The notes beneath the pieces were generated by a model. The model did no database searches. It was given only the letters and a program-made list of their open reading frames with translations, and was not told where the DNA came from. 64,000 bases of DNA from Protea cynaroides (lineage: Eukaryota; Streptophyta; Magnoliopsida; Proteales; Proteaceae): contig CM053267.1 of the NCBI GenBank assembly GCA_028583415.1, positions 17,341,583 through 17,405,582 of the forward strand. Direction: 5' to 3'. How positions within the stretch are numbered: the stretch's first letter is position 1; every line of letters starts with the position of its first letter. A program made the position numbers and the translations under genes. Shown one piece after another: positions 47,639-57,668 of the stretch.

Positions 47639-48905
47639 CTGTGACCACATCGGGTGATGCGGCAGCATCCTCGAATGTAACAGCATATACTCGTCCTTGA
47701 TGTAACTGCTTCTTGGGCTTAGGACACTCCCTTGCCATATGTCCCGCTTGGTTGCAGTTATAATATTTTGGACCTTTAGAATTTGGCTTTGGCTGCTATT
47801 GAATTACTGGGGTAGTCTTGGGTGCAGTAACAAAGCCTTGAGCACAGAAGGGTTTAAATATCCTGTTATTCCCTCCGTTATAAGAATTTCCGACTGGCCT
47901 TTTCCTACCTCTGTTTTGTGTAAAATAGCTTTCCTTCTGGCTTAATTCAATGACTCGAGCACTTTGCACAACTTCGTTATATACCTTCTTCTCCAAGCCT
48001 AGAACATGCTCTCTGATGCTCCCTCTAAGTCCTGTAACAAACCTACGGGTCTTAGTGTCTTCTTATTGCATACTGAGTGGTGCAAAGAAAAACAGCTCCT
48101 CATAACGCTGTTGATATGCATCCACGAACATCTGACCCTGATATAAACTCAGGAACTCCTTCTCCATAGAATCTTTAAAGATTCGGGGAAAATACTTCTC
48201 AAAGAAAGCTTCTTTATATATATCCCAAGTCAATAGGGCGTGCTTGGTTAATAGGTAGGCCCTGGTCGATTTCCACCAATGATGTGCATCGCCTTTTAGC
48301 ATGAAGGTGGCACATAATACCTTTTCTTCTTCTGTAATAGTCATCATAAGAAAATTTCTCTCCATCTCGTCGATCCAATGTGCTAGCCATAAAGGATCAG
48401 ACGGTTTACCGTTAAATTCCTTGGGCTTCATCTTCAAGAATCTCTCAACCAGTCGAGAGTGATCCAACTGATTTTGGGGGTATGCCCCAAACATAGGTTG
48501 TGGATGCTAGTAATTAACTTGAGCTGCTTTCGGACCTGATACTGGAGTCTGTGCAGCTGGTGGTTGAGGTGTTTGAGGTGCTGGGTGGTTACCCACCAGT
48601 GCTGCACTGGTTTGTCCAGTCGGCATTGGTGTAGCATGGGCTGCCTGGAACATAATCCCCATTGTTGCTTGCATTTGAGCCTGTGCGTATTGCATTTGTT
48701 GCAGCTGTTGCGATAAGTTCATAACCACGGTTGCTAGCTCTGGTGGTGGAGGTGGCAAGTTTGTAGGATTTTCCTGAACCGGATTTACTGGTGGTGCAAC
48801 CTGCGGATTACCCTGTGCGTATATATTTTCTTGGCTGGTTTCCTCCACGGGTAGTGGTGGTGGAACTATGTTTCGGCTCTGCCTGGTTACTCTACGTCCA
48901 GCCAT
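47639..48905 (-). pseudogene. Element E gag
   Basis: ATG 48905 (MAGRRVTRQSRN). A Pro/Gln-rich N-terminal part (to 48507) precedes the capsid core (48063-48494) with HSRLVERFLKMKPKEF, PLWLAHWIDEMERNF, GDAHHWWKSTRAYLL and EKYFPRIFKDSMEKEFLSL. The zinc knuckle near 47755 reads YYNCNQAGHMAREC, its first Cys changed to Tyr. In-frame stops at about 48504 (TAG), 48060 (TAA) and 47803 break it. It ends with the TFEDAAASPDVVTG stretch at the intron. Confidence 0.88.
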
Positions 48906-49039
48906 TTTCCTCTGATATTGGTGATGCCTGAAAAATCATTAACAAACGTAAGGCAATCATTTATACTTCATGTAGGCATGCTAACCGATGTTATTTTCAA
49001 AATTTTCAGATCATTCTGTGAAAAATACTGTCTTTTCTA

Positions 49040-49260
49040 TGCAGGGTCGATGGTGGGGGTCGATGGTATGTCCGACCCTCAGTATCCAACCCTGGGAATG
49101 TACCTATTCTTTCCGAGAGTCGGGGGTCGATACGGGGGTCGATGGATGTTCGACCCCCAGGTGCGACCCCTGGTTTTCTGTCAGGTTCTCAGAGCTGGGG
49201 GTCGATATGGGGGTCGATGTGGGGGTCGATTATCCTAGTCGAATTCTCCGACCCCCGGAC
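49040..49260. repeat. GGGGGTCGAT cluster between gag and antisense gene of E
   Basis: Seven GGTCGA and four CGACCC words in about 220 bp (near 49045, 49056, 49075, 49124, 49137, 49149, 49162 and a triple at 49198-49230). A 5-mer on both strands would be expected about 0.4 times. The identical GGGGGTCGA form is found in E's LTR clusters. It sits just upstream of the antisense gene's first exon and 130 bp from the gag ATG. Confidence 0.85.
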
Positions 49261-49412
49261 CAAAAATCAGATTTTTAAGGTCCGATTCTGGGTCCATTTC
49301 CCATTATTCCTTCCCCGTTTCGACTCGTCTCCCACCTCTGAGTTGCTACAGTGTCACTCCGCTATATTGGTCATTTTGGTTCCGTGTTTCGACGTCCACA
49401 TCATTCCTACAG

Positions 49413-49852
49413 GTATGTCTTCTCATTTTACCTATTTTTTGGTTTTCATTTCTAGGTTTTTGCCCGTTTATCTTGTATTTTTCAAATTAAACTTTTTCCA
49501 ATCGTAAAAATTTGATTTTTATTGGGGGCTTTTGTTATTGGTGGCTCGAGGAACGAAAGCCCTCAAAAATTTTGAGTTTCATCGGTTGGTTATCGAGAAA
49601 CTTGGATTTTACTCTTTTTGCCCTAATTTGTCAAAATTCTCGATTTCTCGTAATTTCTTCAAATTGGATTCCATTAGTTAGAATTTCCTACTGTGTGAGT
49701 GTTGTAGGATCTGCTAGAACCTACGTAAGTCCTCCTGCCCACGTGTGTGTGTGATAAGTGAGGCTTTTTGGCCAACTTACGTCGTTATAATGTCCAAATT
49801 TTGGTTTTTACTCTCTACTACCCCATTATTGGTTTCTCTTTCTTATTTGCAG
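49413..49852 (+). other. 5' UTR intron of the antisense gene in E
   Basis: CTACAG/GTATGTCTTC donor at 49413 and TCTTATTTGCAG/ATATTATGG acceptor ending at 49852. The 440-bp interval is T-rich like plant introns, and the first good ATG (49858) is 6 bp after the acceptor. This argues that the 30 extra N-terminal codons open from 49768 are intronic. Confidence 0.6.
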
Positions 49853-49857
49853 ATATT

Positions 49858-51198
49858 ATGGTTCATACCAAAGTACCCAGAGTTCGTAATCCTCTTCGTT
49901 TCTGTTCCAACGAAGCCGAGGCACAGTATGCCCACTATGCTCGCAAGAAAGTAGAGGGTGGTCGTAAGGTGAACTTAACTGAGTTAGCCCTGTTCAATGT
50001 GGAGAGAGCATTTGGTGATATAGGATGGCTCCCTGTCATTACTTACGACGCGTGCACCTGCCCCGACTTGGTACGCCAGTTCTATTGTAACCTCCAGGTA
50101 GTGGGGGATTACAATGATGTTGAGAGGGGTCACGAGTTGCGCATCACGAGTTACGTCAAAGGGGTGAACATCTCATTTAACTATCGGCAGCTAACCGACC
50201 TACTGGGCATCTCCTATGATGGCCCCATGGTTTTCTGTGCTCCTGGAGAGCCACAATTCTTCTCTCTACAGATGAAGGCCGAGATCGATAACCAGCTCCT
50301 TCGTCCTGATCGCTGGCAGATGAGGGCATGTTATATGCGTCCAGCTCCACGGTTATATTGCAAGATCATTCAGCATAACCTGATCCCGCAGAGTGGTCAT
50401 TACGAGAGGGTTTCCCAGCTGACCCAGTATCTTCTATACAGTATTTGCACTAGGCAGCCCGTCTGCCTTCCGTACATCATCATGTGTACCATGATCACTG
50501 CTACGTTGCCCAGTCACACTGATAACCTTCCTTACGGACATATGATCACTATTCTGCTTACCCGCCTAGGGGTTGATTTAGTGGATGAGAAGATTCAGGA
50601 GAAGTCATTTTCATCGCCTCTAGATTGGGAGGCTATTTGCAAGATGGGCATGCAGGATGCTCAGGTTAGTGATGAGGAGAGGAACGCGATAGTGCGCCCT
50701 CACACTCGTATAGAGATAGCTGACGCTGAGGCAGCTGCCACCGCCGCTGGAGTTCATAAGGAGCCTGCTGGTGATGATGACCGCATGTATATGGATGTAG
50801 ACTCTATACCACCTCCTTCACCTATGCATGCGGCTGGAGCTAGTACTTCATATGCGGCTGGTCCTTCACATGCGGCTGGTCCTTCTCATCCACCTCCTGA
50901 TATGATGGAGATATTGCATGAGATCAAAGAGGCTCAATGCAGATCTGATCTGAGGATGGGGGAGTTACTAGACGCTCAGCGGGTGAGAGTGGATGAGCTA
51001 CTAGATGCCCAGCGTACATCAGACATGAGGATGGGAGAGCTCATAGAGGCTCAGCGCCGGACTGATCAGCGGGTAGCTGATCTTACAGCTAGTCTTCAGA
51101 CGTCCCAGACTCAGATAGCCTGGTTGACTAGAGTCTACGCTGAGGATTATGACAGAGATCGTGAGGCACCGCCCCCTCCTTCACCTCCAGCTTCATGA
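49858..51198 (+). CDS. Intact antisense accessory gene of E (Transposase_32-like)
   Basis: 446 codons, uninterrupted, on the strand opposite to gag-pol, between E's gag and primer site. ATG 49858 (MVHTKVPRVRNPLRF) was chosen because it follows a likely splice acceptor; the frame is open from 49768. Residues about 45-260 resemble the putative plant transposon protein domain (NLTELALFNVERAFG, CPDLVRQFYCNLQVVG, RITSYVKGVNISFNYRQL, LYCKIIQHNLIPQSGH). Residues about 330-430 hold coiled-coil-like heptads with repeated MGELLDAQR and VDELLDAQR, after a repeated AAGPSH stretch; the end is Pro-rich. No nuclease or polymerase motif. It has a relic at the same place in F. Role unknown; a DNA- or chromatin-binding regulator is conceivable. 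Confidence 0.75.
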   Translation: MVHTKVPRVRNPLRFCSNEAEAQYAHYARKKVEGGRKVNLTELALFNVERAFGDIGWLPVITYDACTCPDLVRQFYCNLQVVGDYNDVERGHELRITSYVKGVNISFNYRQLTDLLGISYDGPMVFCAPGEPQFFSLQMKAEIDNQLLRPDRWQMRACYMRPAPRLYCKIIQHNLIPQSGHYERVSQLTQYLLYSICTRQPVCLPYIIMCTMITATLPSHTDNLPYGHMITILLTRLGVDLVDEKIQEKSFSSPLDWEAICKMGMQDAQVSDEERNAIVRPHTRIEIADAEAAATAAGVHKEPAGDDDRMYMDVDSIPPPSPMHAAGASTSYAAGPSHAAGPSHPPPDMMEILHEIKEAQCRSDLRMGELLDAQRVRVDELLDAQRTSDMRMGELIEAQRRTDQRVADLTASLQTSQTQIAWLTRVYAEDYDRDREAPPPPSPPAS

Positions 51199-51464
51199 TT
51201 GTACTTATTTTCTTTCTTTGTACTACAGAGTAACTGTCTGGGTTGTGGACTGTACTCTGTTTTAGCTATTTGTACATGTTTGTTTATCTCTCATTGTATT
51301 TAAAATTATTCTTCCTTTAATAGATGTATTATTTTATTTTCAAATTTGGTCTCAAACATCACTTGTGATTATAGTGTGTTAATATTATAGTTTTTTACTT
51401 TAATCCTATCTCAGTTCACAATTCAACGTGAATGTATGCCAGTTTACTGGACACGGCCTGAGAT
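51199..51464. other. 3' flank of the antisense gene, leader of E
   Basis: T-rich DNA after the antisense stop, with TTTAATAGATGTATT-like polyadenylation signals. On the minus strand it is the untranslated leader between primer site and the antisense gene. Confidence 0.4.
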
Positions 51465-51476
51465 GCTCTGATACCA
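51465..51476 (-). other. Primer-binding site of E (initiator Met tRNA)
   Basis: Minus strand TGGTATCAGAGC, the standard complement of the 3' end of plant initiator Met tRNA, starting four bases inside the 5' LTR end (51480). Confidence 0.88.
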
Positions 51477-51479
51477 AGT

Positions 51480-53725
51480 TGTCACACCCCAATTCTGCAC
51501 ACTTCAGAATGGTGTGATGAACTGCTAGCAAACCAACGGTTCAACCAGGATCTCGTACAGACGGTATCCAGCTGATCTAAACTTCATATATCCACATTCA
51601 TAATCAGAATAAATACACAATAGCGGAAGTTTTATAGTAAAATGAACTGAGAATCTACTGTGATATTAATATTAAAGCAGTAAATTATTCTGTATCAACT
51701 AAGACATAAATAAGTATCAAATACATGTCTTTAATAAATCCAACTAAAGAAAACTAAAAATCTTCGACGAACTTCCATCGCCGCCACGTGACCATACACT
51801 GGAGCATTGACATAATCTTCGACGGTAGTACCTGCATCATCAACTAAAAATATTCGACGTCGAGGGGGTGAGCACACATCATGGCTCAGTGAGTAAACAA
51901 AACAATGCAACAATACATATGCATGCAGTCAATTCATATCTTTGGTCTGGTTTAAAGTTTACAATGTGCAATAGAAAGGTTGGGTGGTCAAAGGTTAACG
52001 TTTATTGACCCGCCTCTATACACAGGGTGTGGAAGTCCGCCCAAAGATTAACATTTATTGTCGTCCCCATCCACCCTACCATAACATTGTACAACAAAGG
52101 TTAACGTTTATTGCTGTACAGTGCCATACGAACACGTAAGCCCCTGCTGGAGAGGGCTTGCAAACTGGGTCCGCAACTAACCAATCCTAATGCCAAACAG
52201 TGTATCCAAGGCCTCACCCCAGCATCCCTCAGAACGTCCATAGAGATAGAGCTAAGGTCCCCCGATAGAGTCAGAGACTACAAGGACTGAGACCACCTCC
52301 CCTGATACTCTACGACGTAATAGTTCTGCTAAAGTAATGGCGATACGACGATGCTAATGCACAAGACTTGAGTTAGAGATAGAGCTAAAGTGCTGAGACC
52401 CGTCAAAGGTTAACGTTTATTGACGTTCCCATCACACCTCCCCTGATACTTGCTCGCATCAAGTACACCAACCACACACATACATTCACATGCCTATTCC
52501 TATCATCATCATTATCATCATGTTATAAACAATAAAGTAAATATGCATGAATAAATAATAAAAATATTGGATGACATGTTGTATGCATATTACAAACATA
52601 TTCGCATAGGACCAAGCATAGCATTGGACTCAAGAAAAGAGAAAACAGTTTGTTATTAACCAATTAGTTTAGAATTCTGTTTCCTCACCTTAGCTTACTA
52701 ATAGATCCTCTTACAAGCTTTAAGATCACCTTTATATTGTTATTATATTGCTAGAAAACCTAACAAAGTCAATATAATTTAATTAGAATTAATTCTGAAT
52801 TTAAAAACCATTCAGTTAACTGGGGGTCGGAGGTAGGGTCGGAGTAATGATCGACCCTGGGTGCGACCACCCCTATTCTGGACTTCCCGAACACTGGGGG
52901 TCGATGCTCAGGGTCTGGTAGGGTCGATTGGCCATCGACCCCCCGTGCGACCCCCTGTGGGTTTTGGTCAATTTTCTTCCTTAAATCCATTCTTCGTGTT
53001 TGGGGTCCTATGGCTTGTTCCTATAATCCATTCTACACATGTTCTATGGTCTAGAACCATGACTCTACCACCTATATGGCTTTCATGATTTTCCCCCATG
53101 GTTTTCCATGAAAACCTAACCATAAGTTGATGGTTTGGGTTTCTCCGAGATCATACTCTTTGCATTATTTATCCTAAGGTCTTTAGCAATTCATGGAATT
53201 AGTATCCATACCTGAGAAGAATACTCCTTCTCTGCAACTCTTCTCCTTTTGCTTTCTTCTCTTCTTTCCTTCTCTTTTCCTTCTCTTCCTTCTCTTCTCT
53301 TTCTCTCAATTCAATTAGGATTGTAAAATGAGTAAAAGAGGCTTAGGGACGTCCTATTTATAGAGTAGAAACTCCTAAAATAAGTCCCATTGAGATTTGG
53401 AAGGAATCCCATCGAAATAGAAAATTTTCCTAGTTTTCATATTTACCGAGTACCGGGGGTCGATAGGGGGGTCGGAGATCCTGTCGACCCCTGGTTCCTG
53501 TAGTGTCCAACCCCCCATGTAAAACTGGGGGTCTGACTTCTGTCTTGGGGGGGTCCGACCCTTCCTTGTTGGGTATGCGACCCTCCTTTTAATTTAAGTG
53601 TTTTTGGGTCAGTTTAATACCTGGGATCGTGATCTCCTTCACGCACTTGGTCCATTTGGCTCATCCATGATGGGTAGACCTGGTTCAAGGTTGTAAGACC
53701 GGGTTAGTTTGATACTGGTCTTATA
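51480..53725 (-). repeat. 5' LTR of element E
   Basis: 2246 bp, about 63 bp shorter than the 3' copy because of a deletion of about 57 bp near 51765 and a shorter (ATC)n tract at 52503-52520. TATAAATA at 53355-53362 on the minus strand. Followed by TSD GAATG. Confidence 0.92.
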
Positions 53726-53777
53726 GAATGTTCCATAAAAAGTACAACAAGAAGCCGGTTCCTCATATTAACATGTC

Positions 53778-54826
53778 ACCTCTTACTTATATTATTTACG
53801 GTTCATGCATATTATTTATGTTAGGTTGTGATTGTTAGGCATGTGATTATTTTTGTTGGTGTATGGAATGGGAAGGGCTTGGAGTCTTGGATCATTCCTC
53901 ACACTAGCACATTTTCGTATCGTCGTCTACCTTAACATGCTTGGTACGGGTATGGTATCAGGGGGAGAACGTTGTATTGTGGTTCAACCTAACTGTCAGA
54001 CTTGAGCCATATCTCTATTCCATAGGGAGCTATGCTGGGGTAGGGCCTTGGATACTATGATGACATGTAGGATTGATTAGAAAAGGAACCCACTTGCAAG
54101 CCCTTGCCAATAGGGGTGTACGTGTTGGTACAGTGTAAGGTATCAGGGGGAGAACGAAGTAGTGTGGTTCAGCCTGATCGCTAGACTCTATCTCTATCTC
54201 TATACTAGAGTGAATGATGTGGGACGACAGCAGTGTGTAATCCATTAGGCGTGCTCACACTATCGTGCATGGAGGTGTAGTGCCCTCCTATCCTTACCAT
54301 AGCGCATTGTAAGTTATACCAAACCAAATGTGAATGTTATTTCATGCATTTGCTTGTTGCATTGTTTGTTTTCCTTACTAAGCTAAGTTGTGAGCTCACT
54401 CTTTTGTATATACACCTTTTTCTGATGTTGATACAGGTTATATTGTGGAGGACTACGTAGATGCTCCAGTGTATGGTGTTGTTGCTATGTTAGATGTACA
54501 AGCAAGGGGCAACGAGCATGATGAGTCATGCGAGTGTCACTTCTATGTGTACCTCTAGGTTTTAGTTATTTTCTTTCGGTTGCTTATGAGACAATGTAAT
54601 AGTATTTATTTACGTTTGGTATTTTGAATAATCTGAATATTTTATTTAATTATCAATAAAGACTCAGTTCATTTATGTCAAGTCTTCCACTGTATCTATT
54701 ATATTCTGATTTGTGGTTAGTATGCCTTGAGTTGTGTTGACACAGTCTATCGAAATCCTGGTGTGAACAGTAGGTTCAGTGGAGGTTCAGTTACATTTCT
54801 GGTTCGGCTGGAATTGGGGTGTGACA
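53778..54826 (+). repeat. 3' LTR of F, right part
   Basis: Continues the LTR interrupted at 40925; together 2159 bp. Aligns to LTR B across the breakpoint (GTGCATAT.ACATGTC). Ends GGGGTGTGACA at 54826. Confidence 0.85.
54424..54558 (+). CDS. Conserved LTR micro-ORF (F copy)
   Basis: 45 codons including the stop, starting GATGTTGATACAG/GT. The product contains IVEDYVDAPVYGVVAM and ends HDESCECHFYVYL. The EDYV.APVYG..AM core and HD.SCEC are shared with the B and E copies although nucleotide identity outside them is low. Stop 268 bp before the LTR end. Confidence 0.42.
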   Translation, partial: DVDTGYIVEDYVDAPVYGVVAMLDVQARGNEHDESCECHFYVYL

Positions 54827-55695
54827 TCCACGCCACCATTAAACTACTTCGGTGAACTTGAGCACACGTGGCGCAACCCCATTGGAGGGATATAATCTCC
54901 ATAACAAGCTCAAAAAAGAAAAATAATAACATAAGTAGAGGAATTAAAAGGAATTTTCTGAACAAGAGAAAGAAAAACCCTAGATCTTTCATGCATTCTG
55001 TCTGGTAGAACCTGAGTTCTTCTCTGATTCCGGGGAAGAAATTTTGTGATGGGCCCCCTGCTCTACCACCATTGCTGCTGAATGGCTACATCTGATTTCA
55101 ACTTTGTTAATCTTAAAATGTTAAGAAAACTGAGCTTCAAAACTATAGGAACTCAAGAACATCTTTGCATCTTTGGCAAAGATCCCTTATAAGGAAAGGA
55201 AGTTAATTGATGTCGAAATCGGCTGTAATTTGGAGTTCTGAAGTATAATAGCTTAGAAATAAAGGATCATCGGTTGGTGATGGAAAACCCTCACCGCTTA
55301 TGTTTGTTAACTTTTTTTTATCCCCAACTTCTGTCTATCATCCTCTTTCCTCTCACCGTCCTGTTGCAAAAATGTCTAGAGCATTTCTGCCACCAGTGAG
55401 TTACAATTACTTCCAGCAATCTGTGTGTGACCTCTTTATTGATGTAAAAGGAGTGTCAGAGAATTTTTCCACCGGAGGTGATTTCTGCCAAAGAAGAGAG
55501 TGAAGGTCTCCTATATCAAAACATAAAAATATTGAATAATCCTAGAGGTAATATTATCATGTGATGATACATCTCATCATCTAATGGATTGATAGGAGAT
55601 ATTTTCCAAAGTAGAGGAGGTGATTGACATTATGGACCAAGATGAAGAGTGGTTGAATTATGAATATATCTTAGAGGGGGTGGGTGAAATTTCCC

Positions 55696-55752
<57 letters not shown>

Positions 55753-56100
55753 GACATTGAAAAACATTCATTTCCTTTTCCATTCCGATTCATTATATCG
55801 GTGGAAATTTCATTTCATTAATCCTAGCCAAATAGGGCTTAATTGTAGAGAGAACTGTTCACCTAAAATTTTTCTAATGTATTCCTTTGGAAAAATCTAG
55901 ATTTATGGTATCCAAAAGAGCCAAATGGGTTCAAAGTGACCCCTTATTCCCTTAATTTAATTGGTAAATTTATTTTTAATGTATTTAAAGAATAACTGAT
56001 TGAAATAAAAATTTTGAAGGGAAGAAAAATAATTCCCTCAAGCTCCTTTAGTAGACGTTACGCCCCTGTTTAATGACACTCTTGCTCCTGATCCATTGCT
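54827..56100. other. Flanking DNA, no gene recognised
   Basis: AT-rich. Short frames only (for example 55300-55503) without similarity I can name. Contains an (AAT)n tract, listed separately. Confidence 0.5.
55698..55751. repeat. (AAT)n microsatellite, about 18 units
   Basis: Perfect AAT/ATA trinucleotides. Confidence 0.97.
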
Positions 56101-56109
56101 TTTGCTCTG

Positions 56110-56300
56110 GAATCATTTTTTTGTTTTTGCTCTAAAGTCAGTTTTTTTAGTGCAGAATGTTGTTTGATAACACTGTTCTAGATTTGATTCCAGAGCTTTT
56201 TGAGAGTAGAATCTCGTTTGATAAAAGTGAATCTGGAATCGATTCCAGATTTGTTTGAGAGCAGAATCCCGTTTGATTAACAGTAATCTAGAATCCAATT
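56110..56300. repeat. Three degenerate copies of an AGAATC..GTTTGATAA unit
   Basis: GAGAGTAGAATCTCGTTTGAT and GAGAGCAGAATCCCGTTTGAT recur about every 62-65 bp with CTAGATT or CCAGATT between. This resembles subterminal repeats of small plant DNA transposons, but no terminal inverted pair was found. Confidence 0.5.
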
Positions 56301-56534
56301 TTTTTTTTTTAAATTACGAACTAGCCATTCATTCCTAAGGTCTAAGTTAAAATGCATATGCTTGAAATTTTTTCTTTTTAATAATATACTACATTCATTA
56401 CTAATGTCATCAATACATCATGCACATTGTATAAACAACAAAACATATCAACAAAAGAACCCAAACTGTTAAGAATACAATGACTCCATAGGGTATAAAT
56501 ACGAATAGTCTACATGCACTTCATGATGTATATT

Positions 56535-57271
56535 AGGAGTGTCAACCGCACCGTGTCCCCCAAACCAGACCGACCAATTAAAAACCACACCAACCCAGAC
56601 AGTTTAATAAACGTGTCGGTCTTAGGACCGGTACGATTAATAATAGGTCGTTCACAATGTAGGGGTGCAACCCGACGGTCGCCCGACTTGACCGACCAAT
56701 TAAAGCCTGAGTTGGTATAAACCAACTAAAAACCGATTAAAGACATATATAAGTTTCTTCTTTTATTTTTTCCACCTACTTGTGAACATTGGACTTGCAA
56801 CAAATAGAACCCTATTAAATGAGATTGCAATGGACCTCTCGATATCCTAGCCTCCAAGGTGATTTTAGTAGATGATGCTAAGAGACTATTTCGGCCACAT
56901 GTAAATATTCTTTAAAATGCATATTTTGATCCCCTTTTTTTTTTACCATTATCGACATACATTCTTCATTTATGAGTAAGGACAAATCAATGGGTTGAAT
57001 TTGCAACAAAATAGACTGATAATAACTGAGCATAAAACCGAATAACATAACCGAACATAAGACCGAATAAGATAACCAATTATGGACATTAATATACCGA
57101 TTGAACCGATTAACATAAGACCGATTAGGAACCCATACCGACTGGACCGAATATAAACAAATCAATGTCTCACAAATCAAGATCGATTAGTTAAACATGT
57201 CGATCATGGTGCAAAGTGTTAAATTGGTAAGAACCGGTTAGGCCCGATCGAGACCGACCGGTTGACACCCT
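56535..57271. mobile_element. hAT-like non-autonomous element (tentative)
   Basis: Left end AGGAGTGTCAACCG and right end CGGTTGACACCCT form a near-perfect inverted pair, and the AGGGTGTCAA form is typical of plant hAT elements. The interior is rich in ACCGA and CCGATTAA words. No matching 8-bp TSD is visible, so ends may be imperfect or the element decayed. Confidence 0.42.
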
Positions 57272-57668
57272 GGTGAGTGTCCTAGTCACATGCAATTGTT
57301 GAGTGGGCTGAAATAGTAACGCTTCAGTCCCATTATAGTCATACACCAAAACAAAAAAAAAAAAAAAAAACATTTTGCATAACCCTGCTTTACTGGACAT
57401 GTGTAAAATTGTCAACCGAAATTTTTCTTTGTTCGTGAAGTTCGCATTAGTATTCGCCTCATTCCACAAACGCACATTGGCATAATATCAACCATATTTT
57501 TGCAATGTAAAAAATAAATAAATAAATAAATAAGGTGCATAATTTCGAAGTTATTGAAAAAATGACAGTTGTTAAAAAATAAGGGTGTAATAACATCCAA
57601 CTCAAACTAATGATTGTATTTTATTCTTAAAGTTCATAACACAATCGTGGGTTAAATGTTATTACATA

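Larger units (their letters stand above)
41779..53725 (-). mobile_element. Element E: complete Tekay/Del-like element
   Basis: Two long LTRs (51480-53725 and 41779-44087), a primer-binding site complementary to initiator Met tRNA, gag, pol with chromodomain, polypurine tract, and TSD GAATG at 41774-41778 and 53726-53730. An oppositely oriented accessory gene lies between the primer site and gag. In the first 250 bp the two LTRs differ at about 17 positions (roughly 93% identical), so E is older than C. The outer 5' LTR terminus reads TATA instead of TACA on the plus strand. Gag-pol is inactivated, yet the antisense gene is open. Confidence 0.93.
40926..53763 (-). mobile_element. Retroposon R: LINE ORF1-like, A-tailed, split by E
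   Basis: R consists of 40926-41778 and 53731-53763 on the minus strand, about 0.9 kb after removing element E. It ends in an A-rich tail (plus-strand T-rich 40926-40952). It is flanked by a 14-bp TSD CATATTAACATGTC at 40912-40925 and 53764-53777, the hallmark of target-primed reverse transcription. The product part is described separately. Confidence 0.8.
33391..54826 (+). mobile_element. Element F: 5'-truncated Tekay/Del-like element, split LTR
   Basis: Plus-strand order: antisense-gene relic, motif cluster, gag, gag/protease intron, pol with chromodomain remnant, polypurine tract, 3' LTR. The 5' LTR is absent; homology to element E starts inside the antisense gene at about 33391. The 3' LTR is cut at 40925/53778 by retroposon R, which in turn contains complete element E. 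F is therefore the oldest layer of this nest. Confidence 0.88.

Noticed and set aside
49768..49857. Upstream ATG of the antisense gene in E
   Set aside because: The 30 extra codons lie in a T-rich interval ending in a strong splice acceptor just before ATG 49858.
51460..51480. Part of a Met tRNA gene
   Set aside because: Only the primer-complementary 12-15 bases are present at the LTR edge; no cloverleaf.
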